From Pseudobacteriovorax sp. (GTDB lineage Bacteria > Bdellovibrionota_B > Oligoflexia > Oligoflexales > Oligoflexaceae): a DNA stretch of 64,000 nucleotides. The position numbers and the translations under genes were made by a program. How positions within the stretch are numbered: the stretch's first letter is position 1; each line of letters starts with the position of its first letter. Below the pieces are notes generated by a model that was not told the DNA's origin, did not search any database, and was given only the letters and a program-made list of their open reading frames with translations. The stretch is taken from NCBI GenBank assembly GCA_013215145.1, contig JABSRP010000012.1:62001-126000 (forward strand), in the 5' to 3' direction. This document shows, piece after piece, positions 45,139 through 54,045 of the stretch.

Positions 45139-46616
45139 TTTTGAGGCAGGGTCGAGGCGTCAGAGGCGGCCCTCCAAAGGTCTTCATACTCTTCTGTTTC
45201 GAGGAGGTTGTTGGTAATAGGGCCATTCACAATCTTGGTGATAGATCCACTTTTTCCTGGAAATCCGACGACGAAGGAGACATCGCAAGTATTGGTGGGA
45301 GCAAAAACCGTCTTGGTATTGGTAGGATGAAATTTTCCAGAAATACGATCTCTTGCTAAAGTCTGATTCTGAACGCCTGGATAAAAAATGTCGCCATTAT
45401 CTGCATCTGGAAAACAAACCATCCCATCAATAGAATAGATGTTTTCCAAGTCATAGGTCATTGCATCTTGATGACCGAAGAAGAACTGAGCAACTTCAGT
45501 TTCGCTATCGGAATCTGCATTGCTCTGGAGAATTGTCTTTAGTACCTGATTACGGGGGAATGATTCTATTCTAAGAGCTTGTATGGCAGATGTTTCGCCA
45601 TAACGAATCTCCATATCTTGCCAAAATAGTCCTTTGCCAAAGGCTTCGGTTGATAGGGACTCGGCTCCAGCCGGAAGGTAGATTTCCGTATCGGCGGAGG
45701 GGACTGTGGCTTCGCGACTGCTAAAATTGATCCCACTACCTTGTGATTGATAGTTTGCCGAGAATAAAAGCGATGTTTCACTAAGACTGAATTGGGCTAC
45801 TAAAAACCCCTTGTTGGTAGTTGTTTCGCTGTGATCGTGAGCATGTGTGAGGGTAAAATCCATACTTGATTCTGTGGCTTCGACTGTTCCTTTGCTGGAA
45901 ACTCGGTATGCGACTTGACCACTGGATTCGCTAAGTTCAACTTCTAAAGTCAATTCCTCGAAATTTATACTGAGATTTTTAAATAGATTCAAATCGAAAG
46001 TCTCTAGTAGGTTGGTTGTTTCATTGAGCTCGGGTAGGGCGACTCGATTGACGCGAGCTAGACAACTCACCGCAGCCGTAATACCAATCCCGAATCTAAA
46101 TCGTTCGAGTTTAGCGGAGCTACTTTTGTTCAATAGCTGAGCCCCACAGGCTTCTCCCTTATTGAAGTCTATATCAGCATGATCCCACCAAATACCCGAA
46201 TACCCCTTTGGAATGATTCCCGGCTCAGTTGTGTCAGGATGAGCGTCATAGGTAATTTCTGGGCTAAAGCATGCTGCTTCCAAGGTTTGATCAAACTGAT
46301 GCCTTAGAGGAATGGTTAGGGCACTAAGGCAAGTCTCCGCATCACTCGTCGCTAATGTCTTTTCAACTAGGGCCTTCCAGTCGGACGCATTAAGATCTCC
46401 AAGTGACTCAATGCTAGCCTCCGCAAAGGAACCTGCGAGAAGAGACCCAAGACTTAGGTCTGGAACGATTGGTTTGACACTAGTTTTGAGTACGTCCAAG
46501 TCACCATAGGATATGACGTTTTCTTGGCTGTAATCTTTTTCTACGGGTTCGTTGCCGCAGCTACTACCAAATGCCACTAGAAGTAGTAAGCAGATGTTTA
46601 TCAAACTTTTGACCAT
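45135..46616 (-). CDS. Large lipoprotein, unknown function
   Basis: 493 residues. ATG 46616 has GAGGAAATT just upstream and begins a signal with lipobox FGSSC; the longer frame to 46667 has no ribosome site. The body is beta-rich and acidic. The cysteines may pair (DAETCLSAL, EAACFSPE, EACGAQL, VSCLAR, MVCFPDADNGD, TNTCDVSF). An HAHDHSE segment is near the middle. No family recognised; likely a surface or periplasmic binding protein. Confidence 0.7.
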   Translation of the reverse strand: MVKSLINICLLLLVAFGSSCGNEPVEKDYSQENVISYGDLDVLKTSVKPIVPDLSLGSLLAGSFAEASIESLGDLNASDWKALVEKTLATSDAETCLSALTIPLRHQFDQTLEAACFSPEITYDAHPDTTEPGIIPKGYSGIWWDHADIDFNKGEACGAQLLNKSSSAKLERFRFGIGITAAVSCLARVNRVALPELNETTNLLETFDLNLFKNLSINFEELTLEVELSESSGQVAYRVSSKGTVEATESSMDFTLTHAHDHSETTTNKGFLVAQFSLSETSLLFSANYQSQGSGINFSSREATVPSADTEIYLPAGAESLSTEAFGKGLFWQDMEIRYGETSAIQALRIESFPRNQVLKTILQSNADSDSETEVAQFFFGHQDAMTYDLENIYSIDGMVCFPDADNGDIFYPGVQNQTLARDRISGKFHPTNTKTVFAPTNTCDVSFVVGFPGKSGSITKIVNGPITNNLLETEEYEDLWRAASDASTLPQN

Positions 46617-46722
46617 AATTTCCTCAAAGTCATGAGCATTCATACTCAATAGTAAAGGGTCGGACAAAAGTCGTAAAAAATGAGAGGAAATACAGAGATT
46701 TATAGACCTAATTCTGCGAACT

Positions 46723-47316
46723 TCACTGTTTTTTAAATAGAATTAGTAGATTATTGGCAGGCATATTATGGACGGAATCCGTTGAAAAACCATGTTCTTG
46801 GGCAAGTTTTTGGACCTCCGTAAGATTACGAATGCCCCATGCGGGGTTTCTAGATCGTAAACTCTGATCGAAAGAAAGATTTGAGGGTGCGGTTTCGACC
46901 CCTTCCTGAATGAATGGTCCGTAAGTACATAGCGTTTTACCCTCAAGAAGAAGCCTGCCACTTAGCGTAAATAATCCTTTTGTTGCCTCCCAGGGACTAA
47001 TATGAATCATGTTACTAACCAATATAAGGTCAGGTGAGATGCTCGGCCAGGTGTCAGGTTTCTCACAGTCGATGATTATAGGACTATTCACATTGGGCAG
47101 TTTCATGGTTGCTTTTTGCATATCAATCTGTGTGAAGTTGTCGTCGCTCATGTCACTTGGCTGCCACGTAATACTAGGGCTATGGCTAGCGAAGAATAAA
47201 GCATGTTGGCCTGTGCCACTAGCAATCTCAAGTGCAAGCTTGGCGTCAGAGATTTTGCCGGATAGAATGTCCCAAATCGGTGATTTGTTGCGTTCGGCAG
47301 CGGGGCTAAAGTTCAA
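46723..47316 (-). CDS. DUF938 SAM-dependent methyltransferase-like protein
   Basis: 197 residues of the DUF938 type. The SAM motif LEIASGTGQHALFFA, WQPSDMSDDN and SNMIHISPWEATKGLF are typical. The substrate is unknown for the family. It starts at TTG 47316 with GAGG about 6 bases upstream. It is 9 bases after the pseudo-receiver gene, in one unit with it. Confidence 0.85.
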   Translation of the reverse strand: MNFSPAAERNKSPIWDILSGKISDAKLALEIASGTGQHALFFASHSPSITWQPSDMSDDNFTQIDMQKATMKLPNVNSPIIIDCEKPDTWPSISPDLILVSNMIHISPWEATKGLFTLSGRLLLEGKTLCTYGPFIQEGVETAPSNLSFDQSLRSRNPAWGIRNLTEVQKLAQEHGFSTDSVHNMPANNLLILFKKQ

Positions 47317-47325
47317 CGGATACCT

Positions 47326-48021
47326 CTATGCAAATCGTCTGGCTGTTTTTTCTACAAGTTCAAGATTAGTGGGCTTAAGGAGCCAACCATTTATTCCAAA
47401 AGACTTGGCTTTTTTAATAACTTCTGGCTCCGAAATTGTCGTGAGAACTATGATCGGAATCTCTTTCGTTTCTCTATTGTCTCTGAGGATTTTTAGGCCT
47501 TCGAACACGTTAGGTTCGAAAATCTTGATTTCAACAAAAGCGCAATATATGTCAGGGTTATTTTTTAGGGCAGCTTTGAGTTCCGTCACATTTCCAACGC
47601 CGATAGATTGGTATTTAGCGTGGTCTAAGCGCTTTTCTACGGCAACTCTACCGGTATCAGAACTATCGACGATTAATATTTTTTTGCCTTCTTTAACGGC
47701 CTTACCCAAGGATTTATCATGGCGCTCTTTCGGCCTTTCGTAGCCCAGATCCTCAGCCATTTTGTAGAAGGCATCGGCGGTAGCCTGGTCTTTCGGAACC
47801 GTCCCAATGCCCTGCTCGAATATACTAGCAGCCGTTAAAGCGGCAAAGCCGTCTCCTTGCTGAGCGGCCCTTTCATACCATTGTAGGGCCACGAGCATGT
47901 CTGAGTCGACGCCGCCTAAACCTAACTCGCTTAGTAGACCGAGAGCTTGTTGGGCACCAAGATCGCCTTTTTGAGCCTCATCGAGAAGGTCAGAAACTGG
48001 TTTTTTCGTGTAATCTGTCAC
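47326..48021 (-). CDS. Sel1 repeats plus degenerate receiver domain
   Basis: 231 residues. Two Sel1/TPR-like repeats (about 20-95: GAQQALGLLSELGLGG, VALQWYERAAQQGDGFAALTAA) precede a receiver-like domain (113-231). The acidic pocket VDSSD, T194/T195 and K216 in LLKPT are kept, but the phospho-acceptor Asp is Glu164 (CAFVEIKIFEP). That mimics the phosphorylated state and suggests constant signalling or regulation by other means. I start at GTG 48021 behind AAGGA; the longer frame to 48057 uses a TTG without one. Confidence 0.82.
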   Translation of the reverse strand: MTDYTKKPVSDLLDEAQKGDLGAQQALGLLSELGLGGVDSDMLVALQWYERAAQQGDGFAALTAASIFEQGIGTVPKDQATADAFYKMAEDLGYERPKERHDKSLGKAVKEGKKILIVDSSDTGRVAVEKRLDHAKYQSIGVGNVTELKAALKNNPDIYCAFVEIKIFEPNVFEGLKILRDNRETKEIPIIVLTTISEPEVIKKAKSFGINGWLLKPTNLELVEKTARRFA

Positions 48022-48071
48022 AGTGATTTCCTTATAAGGGTTTTCAACCACAAACAATGAGTAACATCTGG

Positions 48072-48767
48072 CTAACGAATGGTTTCAGACTTGGAGCCAG
48101 CGACTCCACTCATTAGTGTACCTAAAAAGTGATGACAAGGCATTACTGCTGTTTCCGCCATAAGGATGCTTCCGGGAGACAAAACGGCATTACATCCCGT
48201 TTGACTTCCATTGGCAAGTACGGCGCCGAACTTCTTTAGGCCAGAACCGACTCGTTTTCCGGTATCGGGATCACAATATTTCACGAGAGATTTGTCCATT
48301 TTCAGGTTCGCTAACTTTGTACCTGCACCAAGATTGCAGTTATCACCTATTAAAGAGTCACCAACGTAGGCAAAGTGTCCGGCTTTTGCATTGCGACCAA
48401 AAACAGAACCCTTGACTTCAGTGGTATGACCGATAACTGAGCTGGCTCCCGCGTAGACAAAGCCTCTGATGAATGCGCTGTGCCTAACTTCAGCATCCTT
48501 GCCGATAAAGCATGGACCGACGATGTAGGCTCCCGGACCGATTTTTGCTCCTGCCGAAACATATACGGGGCCTTCCAACACCGCCTGAGGATGAACCTCA
48601 CCTTTCACCACTGGGTCTTGGTCGCATCCCAGTTCGTTGAGATAGGCTGTTAGCCTCTCCTTCAAACCATTGCCGAGCAAATCGAAGGCATGATTTGTTT
48701 GAAAGTGGTCGATTGCTAAAATTCCCTCGGAATCGAAGCATATTTTGGGGTTTAGAGAGTCGCTCAT
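48072..48767 (-). CDS. GlmU-like hexapeptide-repeat transferase
   Basis: 231 residues. An N-terminal 65-residue segment leads into a left-handed beta-helix (VHPQAVLEGPVYVSAGAKIG; GDSLIGDNCNLGAGTKLANL; GCNAVLSPGSILM). It resembles the acyltransferase half of GlmU and related sugar transferases but lacks the nucleotidyltransferase half. ATG 48767 has AGGAAG upstream. A role in sugar-nucleotide or envelope synthesis is likely; the substrate is not readable. It is the first gene of the unit with the Sel1-receiver gene. Confidence 0.85.
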   Translation of the reverse strand: MSDSLNPKICFDSEGILAIDHFQTNHAFDLLGNGLKERLTAYLNELGCDQDPVVKGEVHPQAVLEGPVYVSAGAKIGPGAYIVGPCFIGKDAEVRHSAFIRGFVYAGASSVIGHTTEVKGSVFGRNAKAGHFAYVGDSLIGDNCNLGAGTKLANLKMDKSLVKYCDPDTGKRVGSGLKKFGAVLANGSQTGCNAVLSPGSILMAETAVMPCHHFLGTLMSGVAGSKSETIR

Positions 48768-48915
48768 GGGTGCTTCCTGTCGTGAACGGCAAATTCTGCC
48801 TAAAGGGTTGGTATTTTTTGCCGAATTTTCTCCTAGATGATGCCTTAGATGTTGGCATTCATAAAGGAAAAATGGGGACCGGTGATCAACACACCTAAGA
48901 AAGGGTACGTAAAGT

Positions 48916-49131
48916 ATGGTAGACCTAAATGTGTTTAAGAAAAACGTCAAGGATTGGATTAGAGAGCATCCGGAAGGGACTCTGCAGGATTTGCGGGACT
49001 TCTGTGAAGACTCAATCCCAGCAGCACAGTACACATCCTATGAATGGTTGGTAGACCAAACAGTAGGGTGGTACAAGCATATCTTGACACATCGGGAAAT
49101 ATCTGACGAACAACTTCAGGTGGTTGACTAG
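48916..49131 (+). CDS. Small hypothetical protein
   Basis: 71 residues, helical and soluble: KKNVKDWIREHPEGTLQDLRDFCED then YEWLVDQTVGWYKHIL. It starts at ATG 48916 behind AAGGGTACGTAAAGT (weak ribosome site). It is divergent from the hexapeptide transferase. No family recognised, but the composition looks like a real protein. Confidence 0.6.
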   Translation: MVDLNVFKKNVKDWIREHPEGTLQDLRDFCEDSIPAAQYTSYEWLVDQTVGWYKHILTHREISDEQLQVVD

Positions 49132-49140
49132 GGGGTTTCC

Positions 49141-49446
49141 CTAGTTCTCATGAGTTCCATGCTTAATGCACTCATATTCGCTCTCATCTATAAAGTCGAG
49201 GACTTCTAAGTCGTCGAAACCTAAGTCCTTGATCCAGTCGATATTGAGCATCTCAGGAAGCGGAGAGACGACGTATGTACCGTCGTCTTTTTCGTAATAT
49301 TCGTAGGCTTCTAGAATCCGGCCTTTTTTTGTAATCTGATAGTAGTGATAGCCGTCACCATTTACAAGATGGCCGTCCCGGGAATCTCCTGTCCAGTATT
49401 CCTTTGCAAAAACTACCTCTCCCTGCTCGACTTGACCTGTCGCCAT
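49141..49446 (-). CDS. Small acidic hypothetical protein
   Basis: 101 residues, strongly acidic towards the C-terminus (DLGFDDLEVLDFIDESEYE). YYQITKKGRILEAYEYYEKDDGTYVVSP suggests a small beta-sheet. The ribosome site TAGGAGGT is strong, so translation is likely. No family recognised. It converges on the 71-residue gene with 9 bases between stops. Confidence 0.65.
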   Translation of the reverse strand: MATGQVEQGEVVFAKEYWTGDSRDGHLVNGDGYHYYQITKKGRILEAYEYYEKDDGTYVVSPLPEMLNIDWIKDLGFDDLEVLDFIDESEYECIKHGTHEN

Positions 49447-49556
49447 AGAAACCTCCTACTGCTGGAATAACCCAGTCATAAGTGGTTTTTCGGTCGCTCT
49501 AAAGATTAGTTTAGAGAAACAAGAAAAAAATGCTATAAATCAATAAAAACGGCTAT

Positions 49557-50285
49557 TTAGTTAAGTCCATAACCAAAGCGATCAAAGCGAAAAGACGGAA
49601 AAAACGAGCCATCTGAGGACTGCATGCTCCAGATCACGAACTGTGCTTTGCCTCGAACATAGTCTTTTGGCACTATTCCCCAGTCCCGTGAGTCTGTAGA
49701 GTTATCTCGGTTGTCACCCATGGCGAAATAAGAGCCCTCTGGAACCACGAACTCTCGTTGATTTCTAGGAAAATTCCTATAATTTGAAGCATTTAGAACA
49801 TTTTTGTTCAGAATAACCCAGTGCTCATTACCTTTTAGGTTTTCCTTTTTGAGATTTTTGTTCGAGGGGGAATCTTGGATATCATCTAAAATGGAGCGGT
49901 CGTTGTTGTGATCAGCCATTTTTTGCAGCTCACCATTGAGATAGATCTGATTGTTTTGGACGCGGATGCGATCGCCAGGGATCCCTACAACCCTTTTGAC
50001 GTAGTCTATCGATGGGTCTTTTGGGTAACGAAATACAATGATATCACCATGTTCAGGCTCTCCCCACTCAACCAGAGAGATATCTGTGAAAGGTATTTTA
50101 AAACCGTAGGAAAGCTTAAAGGCAAGAAGCCTATCCCCTACTTTGATGGTCGGCTCCATGGACGCTGTGGGAACATGATACGGTGAGGCGATTGACCAGC
50201 GAAAGCAAAGAACAAGTAAAACTAGAAAAAATAGTGACTTAAGGTTCTCTGGGCTCAAAAAGCCCGGTTTTTTGTTTTTTGCCAT
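49557..50285 (-). CDS. lepB: Signal peptidase I
   Basis: 242-residue inner-membrane Ser/Lys protease that removes signal peptides. The catalytic serine is in TASMEPT, the lysine in YVKRVVGIPGD, and GDNRDNSTDSR is the conserved box E. A single N-terminal membrane segment precedes the catalytic domain. The start at ATG 50285 gives the usual beginning; the longer frame to 50372 adds an unrelated tail. Confidence 0.94.
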   Translation of the reverse strand: MAKNKKPGFLSPENLKSLFFLVLLVLCFRWSIASPYHVPTASMEPTIKVGDRLLAFKLSYGFKIPFTDISLVEWGEPEHGDIIVFRYPKDPSIDYVKRVVGIPGDRIRVQNNQIYLNGELQKMADHNNDRSILDDIQDSPSNKNLKKENLKGNEHWVILNKNVLNASNYRNFPRNQREFVVPEGSYFAMGDNRDNSTDSRDWGIVPKDYVRGKAQFVIWSMQSSDGSFFPSFRFDRFGYGLN

Positions 50286-50417
50286 TTGTACTAAGCGCCT
50301 TTCTTTAGAGCCAGTCGATAACGAAGTTATTCTATTCCGACCGAGTTTAATGGAGCTGACCTGTTCTCTCAAGTGGTGAATCTTTTTTACCGATTCTGAG
50401 ATTGAGGAGGCTGGCTC

Positions 50418-50711
50418 GTGTCAAAACTTAGAAAATATATAGTGTGTTGTCTATTATTTGTTAGTGATTGGGCCACAGCCTTTACGGCGGATCGCTTGCG
50501 TATGGAAGTGTTTCACGGCCCAGGCTATAAAGTCATTGTTACATACACCATACCTGGACTTAGAGAATTCCGAGAAGCTACGGTAACCTTTGCAACTAGA
50601 AAGGAAGCTGAAGCCTTTTATATTAACCTAGCTAGAGGGGCTGACTTTGATCCCACGGACCCGTATCGACTGACCTTCCCCCCAGCTAAAGATAAGCCCA
50701 ATCCTTGGTAG
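50418..50711 (+). CDS. Small secreted hypothetical protein
   Basis: 97 residues with a signal peptide (YIVCCLLFVSDWATAF). GTG 50418 has GAGGAGG upstream. The mature part looks like a beta-strand domain (FHGPGYKVIVTYTIPGL; EATVTFATRKEAEAFYINL). The stop region forms a weak CCTTGG/CCAAGG hairpin (50703-50722). No family recognised. Confidence 0.65.
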   Translation: MSKLRKYIVCCLLFVSDWATAFTADRLRMEVFHGPGYKVIVTYTIPGLREFREATVTFATRKEAEAFYINLARGADFDPTDPYRLTFPPAKDKPNPW

Positions 50712-50727
50712 CTCCCCCAAGGTAAGG

Positions 50728-51702
50728 TTATATTTTCACTTTTTGAATTCCGGTCTCGGAAACCATCCCACCGATCCTGCTAATGACATCACTGGCAAGT
50801 TCTGCTGCTATTTGGCCACATGTTTCTAGGGTTTGGTCATTATAGAAACCATAAAGAAAACCGGCTGCAAACATATCACCGGCCGCAGTCGTATCGACGA
50901 CTTTGGTTTCTACGGCCTTAACTTTGACTCGCGTTTCTCCCTTGCCAATCAAAGCGCCCTCGGCCCCTAACTTAATAACGGCTATGGCACCCGTTTTGGC
51001 GATTTCGTCGCAGGCGTACTCAGGGCTGCCTTGATATAAGAGCTTGGCTTCTTCTTGATTGGCAAAGACAATGTCAGCATCGTTGTTAATGATCTCGATA
51101 AAGGCTTCCCGATTCAGATCAACAACAAAGGGGTCAGCGACGTCGAAACTGACGATGGTCTTATTGTCTTTTGCTGTTTTGATTCCTTGCTTAATGGCAG
51201 CAATTTGGCCTTCGCTTCCCCATTGATAACCGCAGAAATGAAATACCTTGGAATCTTTTATGACGTCATGAGGCACTAGGGATTCCGTAAACTTTACGGA
51301 GGCCCCTAGGTTGGTATTCATGGTACGCTCTCCGTCCGGAGTCACGAGAATAAAGCAGCTACCAGTAGCCGTGTCGTCAATTTTTTGTAGGTGGGCGTCG
51401 ATTCCTAGGTCCTTCATTCTGGACTCTATTTTCGAGCCATGATCGTCTTGTCCGATCATTCCTGCAAAAGCTGTCTTTGCATCTAAAGATGCCAAAGTAC
51501 GAATGGCATTAAGAGAGGAACCACCCAGTTCTTCAGTTTTTGATGCAGTAGAAAAGTAATGAAATACTTCAGCTTGTCGTTTATCGTCGACTAGATGCAT
51601 GATTCCCTTTGTAAGCCCTAGTTTCCCAATGTCCTCTTCCTTTGCCTCGACCAGAATATCGACTAAAGCATTGCAGATCGACGAAACATCATATTTTTTC
51701 AT
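50728..51702 (-). CDS. PfkB-family carbohydrate/adenosine kinase
   Basis: 324 residues of the PfkB/ribokinase family, closest in feel to bacterial adenosine kinase-like enzymes. GGSSLNAIRTLASL (substrate side), GAEGALIGKGE and the catalytic DTTAAGDMFAAGFLYG are present. It phosphorylates a nucleoside or sugar; the exact substrate is not determined. ATG 51702 follows GGAG; TTG 51717 is also open. It converges on the 97-residue gene. Confidence 0.85.
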   Translation of the reverse strand: MKKYDVSSICNALVDILVEAKEEDIGKLGLTKGIMHLVDDKRQAEVFHYFSTASKTEELGGSSLNAIRTLASLDAKTAFAGMIGQDDHGSKIESRMKDLGIDAHLQKIDDTATGSCFILVTPDGERTMNTNLGASVKFTESLVPHDVIKDSKVFHFCGYQWGSEGQIAAIKQGIKTAKDNKTIVSFDVADPFVVDLNREAFIEIINNDADIVFANQEEAKLLYQGSPEYACDEIAKTGAIAVIKLGAEGALIGKGETRVKVKAVETKVVDTTAAGDMFAAGFLYGFYNDQTLETCGQIAAELASDVISRIGGMVSETGIQKVKI

Positions 51703-51779
51703 TTTGGGGTGCTCCAAGTTTTTTCATAAAGGAAATTTGTACGCCGCGAAGGGAGGGCTGTCAACTGATCCGCTCAGAT

Positions 51780-52334
51780 CTAACTAATTTTTGATGTGTT
51801 TCGGTCAGAAGAGATGTCGGCCAAAATGCTTGTGTTGAATCTTTGGGCATTTTGATGGAGTAGCTTGGCCCTGACAGCCTTAAGTTCGTCCAAATTGCTA
51901 TCGAGGATAAATAAAAATCGTTTGTGAATCGTATGGCATATCATAAGTGCAGCTAAAAAAGGAATTAAGACCAGGTGAGGCCCAAAAAGACCAACGGCTT
52001 GGAGGCATAAAAATAGTAAAATACCGGCGATGGCGTTGCTGCGAGGCTTCGACCACAAATCTTGATTAGGGCGGCTTGTAGTAAGAATAAAATATAGAAA
52101 CGTGGCAAAGGAAAAGCTAGCTAGTAACCAGCTTGCCGACGAAAACCAGCTTGCTGTAGTTTGGAGGAACATAAGGCAAAAAAAACTTGAGTTTGCAAAC
52201 TTGTTCTGAGAACGGATTTGCTGGCATTCCTGTAGTTCAGAAACCCGTCCTTTTTTGAAAGACCAATACCACAGGACTGCCGTCATGACTAGCGCAGCGA
52301 CTTGAGGGAATTTACTGTTTGCCAATAACTCCAC
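51780..52334 (-). CDS. Hypothetical four-helix membrane protein
   Basis: 184 residues with about four hydrophobic helices (VAALVMTAVLWYWSF; SSFFCLMFLQTTASW; LASFSFATFLYFIL; AIAGILLFLCLQAV with following LVLIPFLAAL) and a helical cytosolic tail. It starts at GTG 52334 behind GAGGAACC. No family recognised. Confidence 0.65.
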   Translation of the reverse strand: MELLANSKFPQVAALVMTAVLWYWSFKKGRVSELQECQQIRSQNKFANSSFFCLMFLQTTASWFSSASWLLASFSFATFLYFILTTSRPNQDLWSKPRSNAIAGILLFLCLQAVGLFGPHLVLIPFLAALMICHTIHKRFLFILDSNLDELKAVRAKLLHQNAQRFNTSILADISSDRNTSKIS

Positions 52335-52401
52335 TACGGTTCCTCAATGTTTTGTTGTCCTGATACTATATAAGGTTTGGAAGATAATGTCACTCTTCGA
52401 T

Positions 52402-53229
52402 CTAAGCTGTTTGGCTGCTTTCTGCTTTGGGCAAGCTTCGGAAAATAATCAGGCCTTGTAGCTTGAGTGAACTGCTATGTCGTGTAGGAAGGTAGCATTT
52501 TATAGAATCTTGACCCTGGGAAATGACCGAAATAGCTTGTACTGGCAAATCTCTGAGAGCCTTAGTTAAAAAACTCGTTTGATTGGTTTGACCAGAAAAT
52601 TTGCCATCTAATTGTAGTTCTATATAAGTCCCCTCAGAGCTAATCGTTAGAGATTCAACTTTAGAAAAAATAGCGTGTGTACTTTCGATCACTCCCGCCA
52701 AACATAAGGCGTAGTCCATTGGAATTTGCATGCTTCGACACCATGCGGATACAAAAGTGGTTGCATGCGATATCTGTTCGGGGTTTTCACAACTATGAGA
52801 ATAAGCGCCCCAAAGTGATGGCTTTGCAGCCTCTAGATTAAGCATGCCTCCGTAGCATAGTTTTGATAATACCTGATAAAGCGCATTCGTTGCTACACAG
52901 TCATGTGGGTTTATCCAGATGTCAAGGTCGACCTCTGTGCTGTGGTCACGGATCTCAGTCCATAACTTGCTCGACTGAGCTTGGTACAATCGTGCTGTAA
53001 GAAACGTTTCGATCGTGGTGCTATGGTCAGACGTTTGATGGTCCTGATGGGAAATAAACAAATGGTGACAGGCTTCATGGAGCTTATCTAGTTCGCAGAT
53101 ATCCTCCGACTGGGCCGATGTAATGATTTTTGATTGCACCGATGCCTTTAAGCAAACCAATGTTTGCCTTAATGAGTCTCGAAATTGAATGAGACCTTCG
53201 TACCTCTTTTTCTTGCGAGGACTAGCCAT
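52402..53229 (-). CDS. Hypothetical protein, 275 residues
   Basis: Soluble protein starting with a basic MASPRKKKRYEG tail and rich in His, Ser and Cys. It has no signal peptide or membrane segment. ATG 53229 fits a TAGG site at spacing 6; ATG 53235 is too close to it. The C-terminal half has beta-strand character (SLTISSEGTYIELQLDG). It lies between the membrane protein and pgsA on the same strand. No family recognised. Confidence 0.6.
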   Translation of the reverse strand: MASPRKKKRYEGLIQFRDSLRQTLVCLKASVQSKIITSAQSEDICELDKLHEACHHLFISHQDHQTSDHSTTIETFLTARLYQAQSSKLWTEIRDHSTEVDLDIWINPHDCVATNALYQVLSKLCYGGMLNLEAAKPSLWGAYSHSCENPEQISHATTFVSAWCRSMQIPMDYALCLAGVIESTHAIFSKVESLTISSEGTYIELQLDGKFSGQTNQTSFLTKALRDLPVQAISVISQGQDSIKCYLPTRHSSSLKLQGLIIFRSLPKAESSQTA

Positions 53230-53314
53230 GGGCATCCTAAATTACATCTATTTTCCTAGGCGTAATATCGGAGGATTCTTAGTAAAGTTGAAAGTCTGTT
53301 CGAATAATGCGCAG

Positions 53315-53346
53315 AAAAATAATTAACCAATTGATTTTATTGGTTA
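53315..53346 (-). terminator. Candidate terminator overlapping the pgsA stop
   Basis: On the minus strand TAACCAAT and ATTGGTTA form an 8-bp stem with a 7-base loop, followed by ATTATTTTT. The pgsA stop codon lies in the left half of the stem. The stem is AT-rich, so termination may be partial. Confidence 0.5.
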
Positions 53347-53906
53347 TTCTTGGTCGGCTCGACGTTTTTCCAGTACTCCTGCCAGTAGCGGTATCCCGAA
53401 TAAAGACTGAGTCCCAGTGCTAACCATAGTAAGCCCATACCCCAACCATATAGACTGGGTAAAGTACTCATAAGAAAACCAATCGAGAGATCTTGTACGC
53501 CCGTCTTCCATTTACCTAGCTGATTAACTGTGATGGAGAAATTTTGCTCTGTAGCTGCTAGGCGTAAACCGGAGATGGCCATCTCACGACATATCAGTGC
53601 GGTGGCCATCCATGCAGGAACAATACTAGCTCCGACCAGTAATATCAAAGCTGCAGTAACAAGAATCTTGTCAGAAATGGGATCAAGAACGGCTCCAAGT
53701 TTGGTTTCGGCGCCATATTTTCTAGCTAAATATCCATCAAAAAAATCTGTAATCGCCGCGAGCCCAAATATGATTGCGCATATGACCCTAAGGCTTGTGA
53801 ACTGCCAGGGAAACAAGATAAGTAAAAGTGGTACAGCAATAATTCTCATCATGGTGAGCTTATTTGGCAGTCCTTGAAATTTTGAGGCAATCTGGACCTT
53901 TTGCAT
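53337..53906 (-). CDS. pgsA: CDP-diacylglycerol-glycerol-3-phosphate phosphatidyltransferase
   Basis: 189-residue integral membrane enzyme, first committed step to phosphatidylglycerol. The CDP-alcohol phosphotransferase signature D-x2-DG-x2-AR-x8-G-x3-D-x3-D is complete (starting DFFDGYLAR). Four to five membrane helices are expected. GAAAGG precedes the ATG. Another CDP-alcohol transferase is possible in principle, but length and sequence fit PgsA. Confidence 0.92.
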   Translation of the reverse strand: MQKVQIASKFQGLPNKLTMMRIIAVPLLLILFPWQFTSLRVICAIIFGLAAITDFFDGYLARKYGAETKLGAVLDPISDKILVTAALILLVGASIVPAWMATALICREMAISGLRLAATEQNFSITVNQLGKWKTGVQDLSIGFLMSTLPSLYGWGMGLLWLALGLSLYSGYRYWQEYWKNVEPTKNNQ

Positions 53907-54045
53907 AAATTTGTAGCCTTTCTATGACTCGCAGTTGAGTAATGTCTTTTTAGGCTTGGCAGTGTGTATTGTCAAATGTAACGTTGGTCGCAGTCGCCGA
54001 AGGCAGTTGTTGTTTGTGGCGTATTAACGAATCGGGGAATGACAT

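Noticed and set aside
48768..49034. 89-residue N-terminal extension of the hexapeptide transferase
   Set aside because: No ribosome site, composition unlike the rest, and ATG 48767 has a good ribosome site and normal family start.
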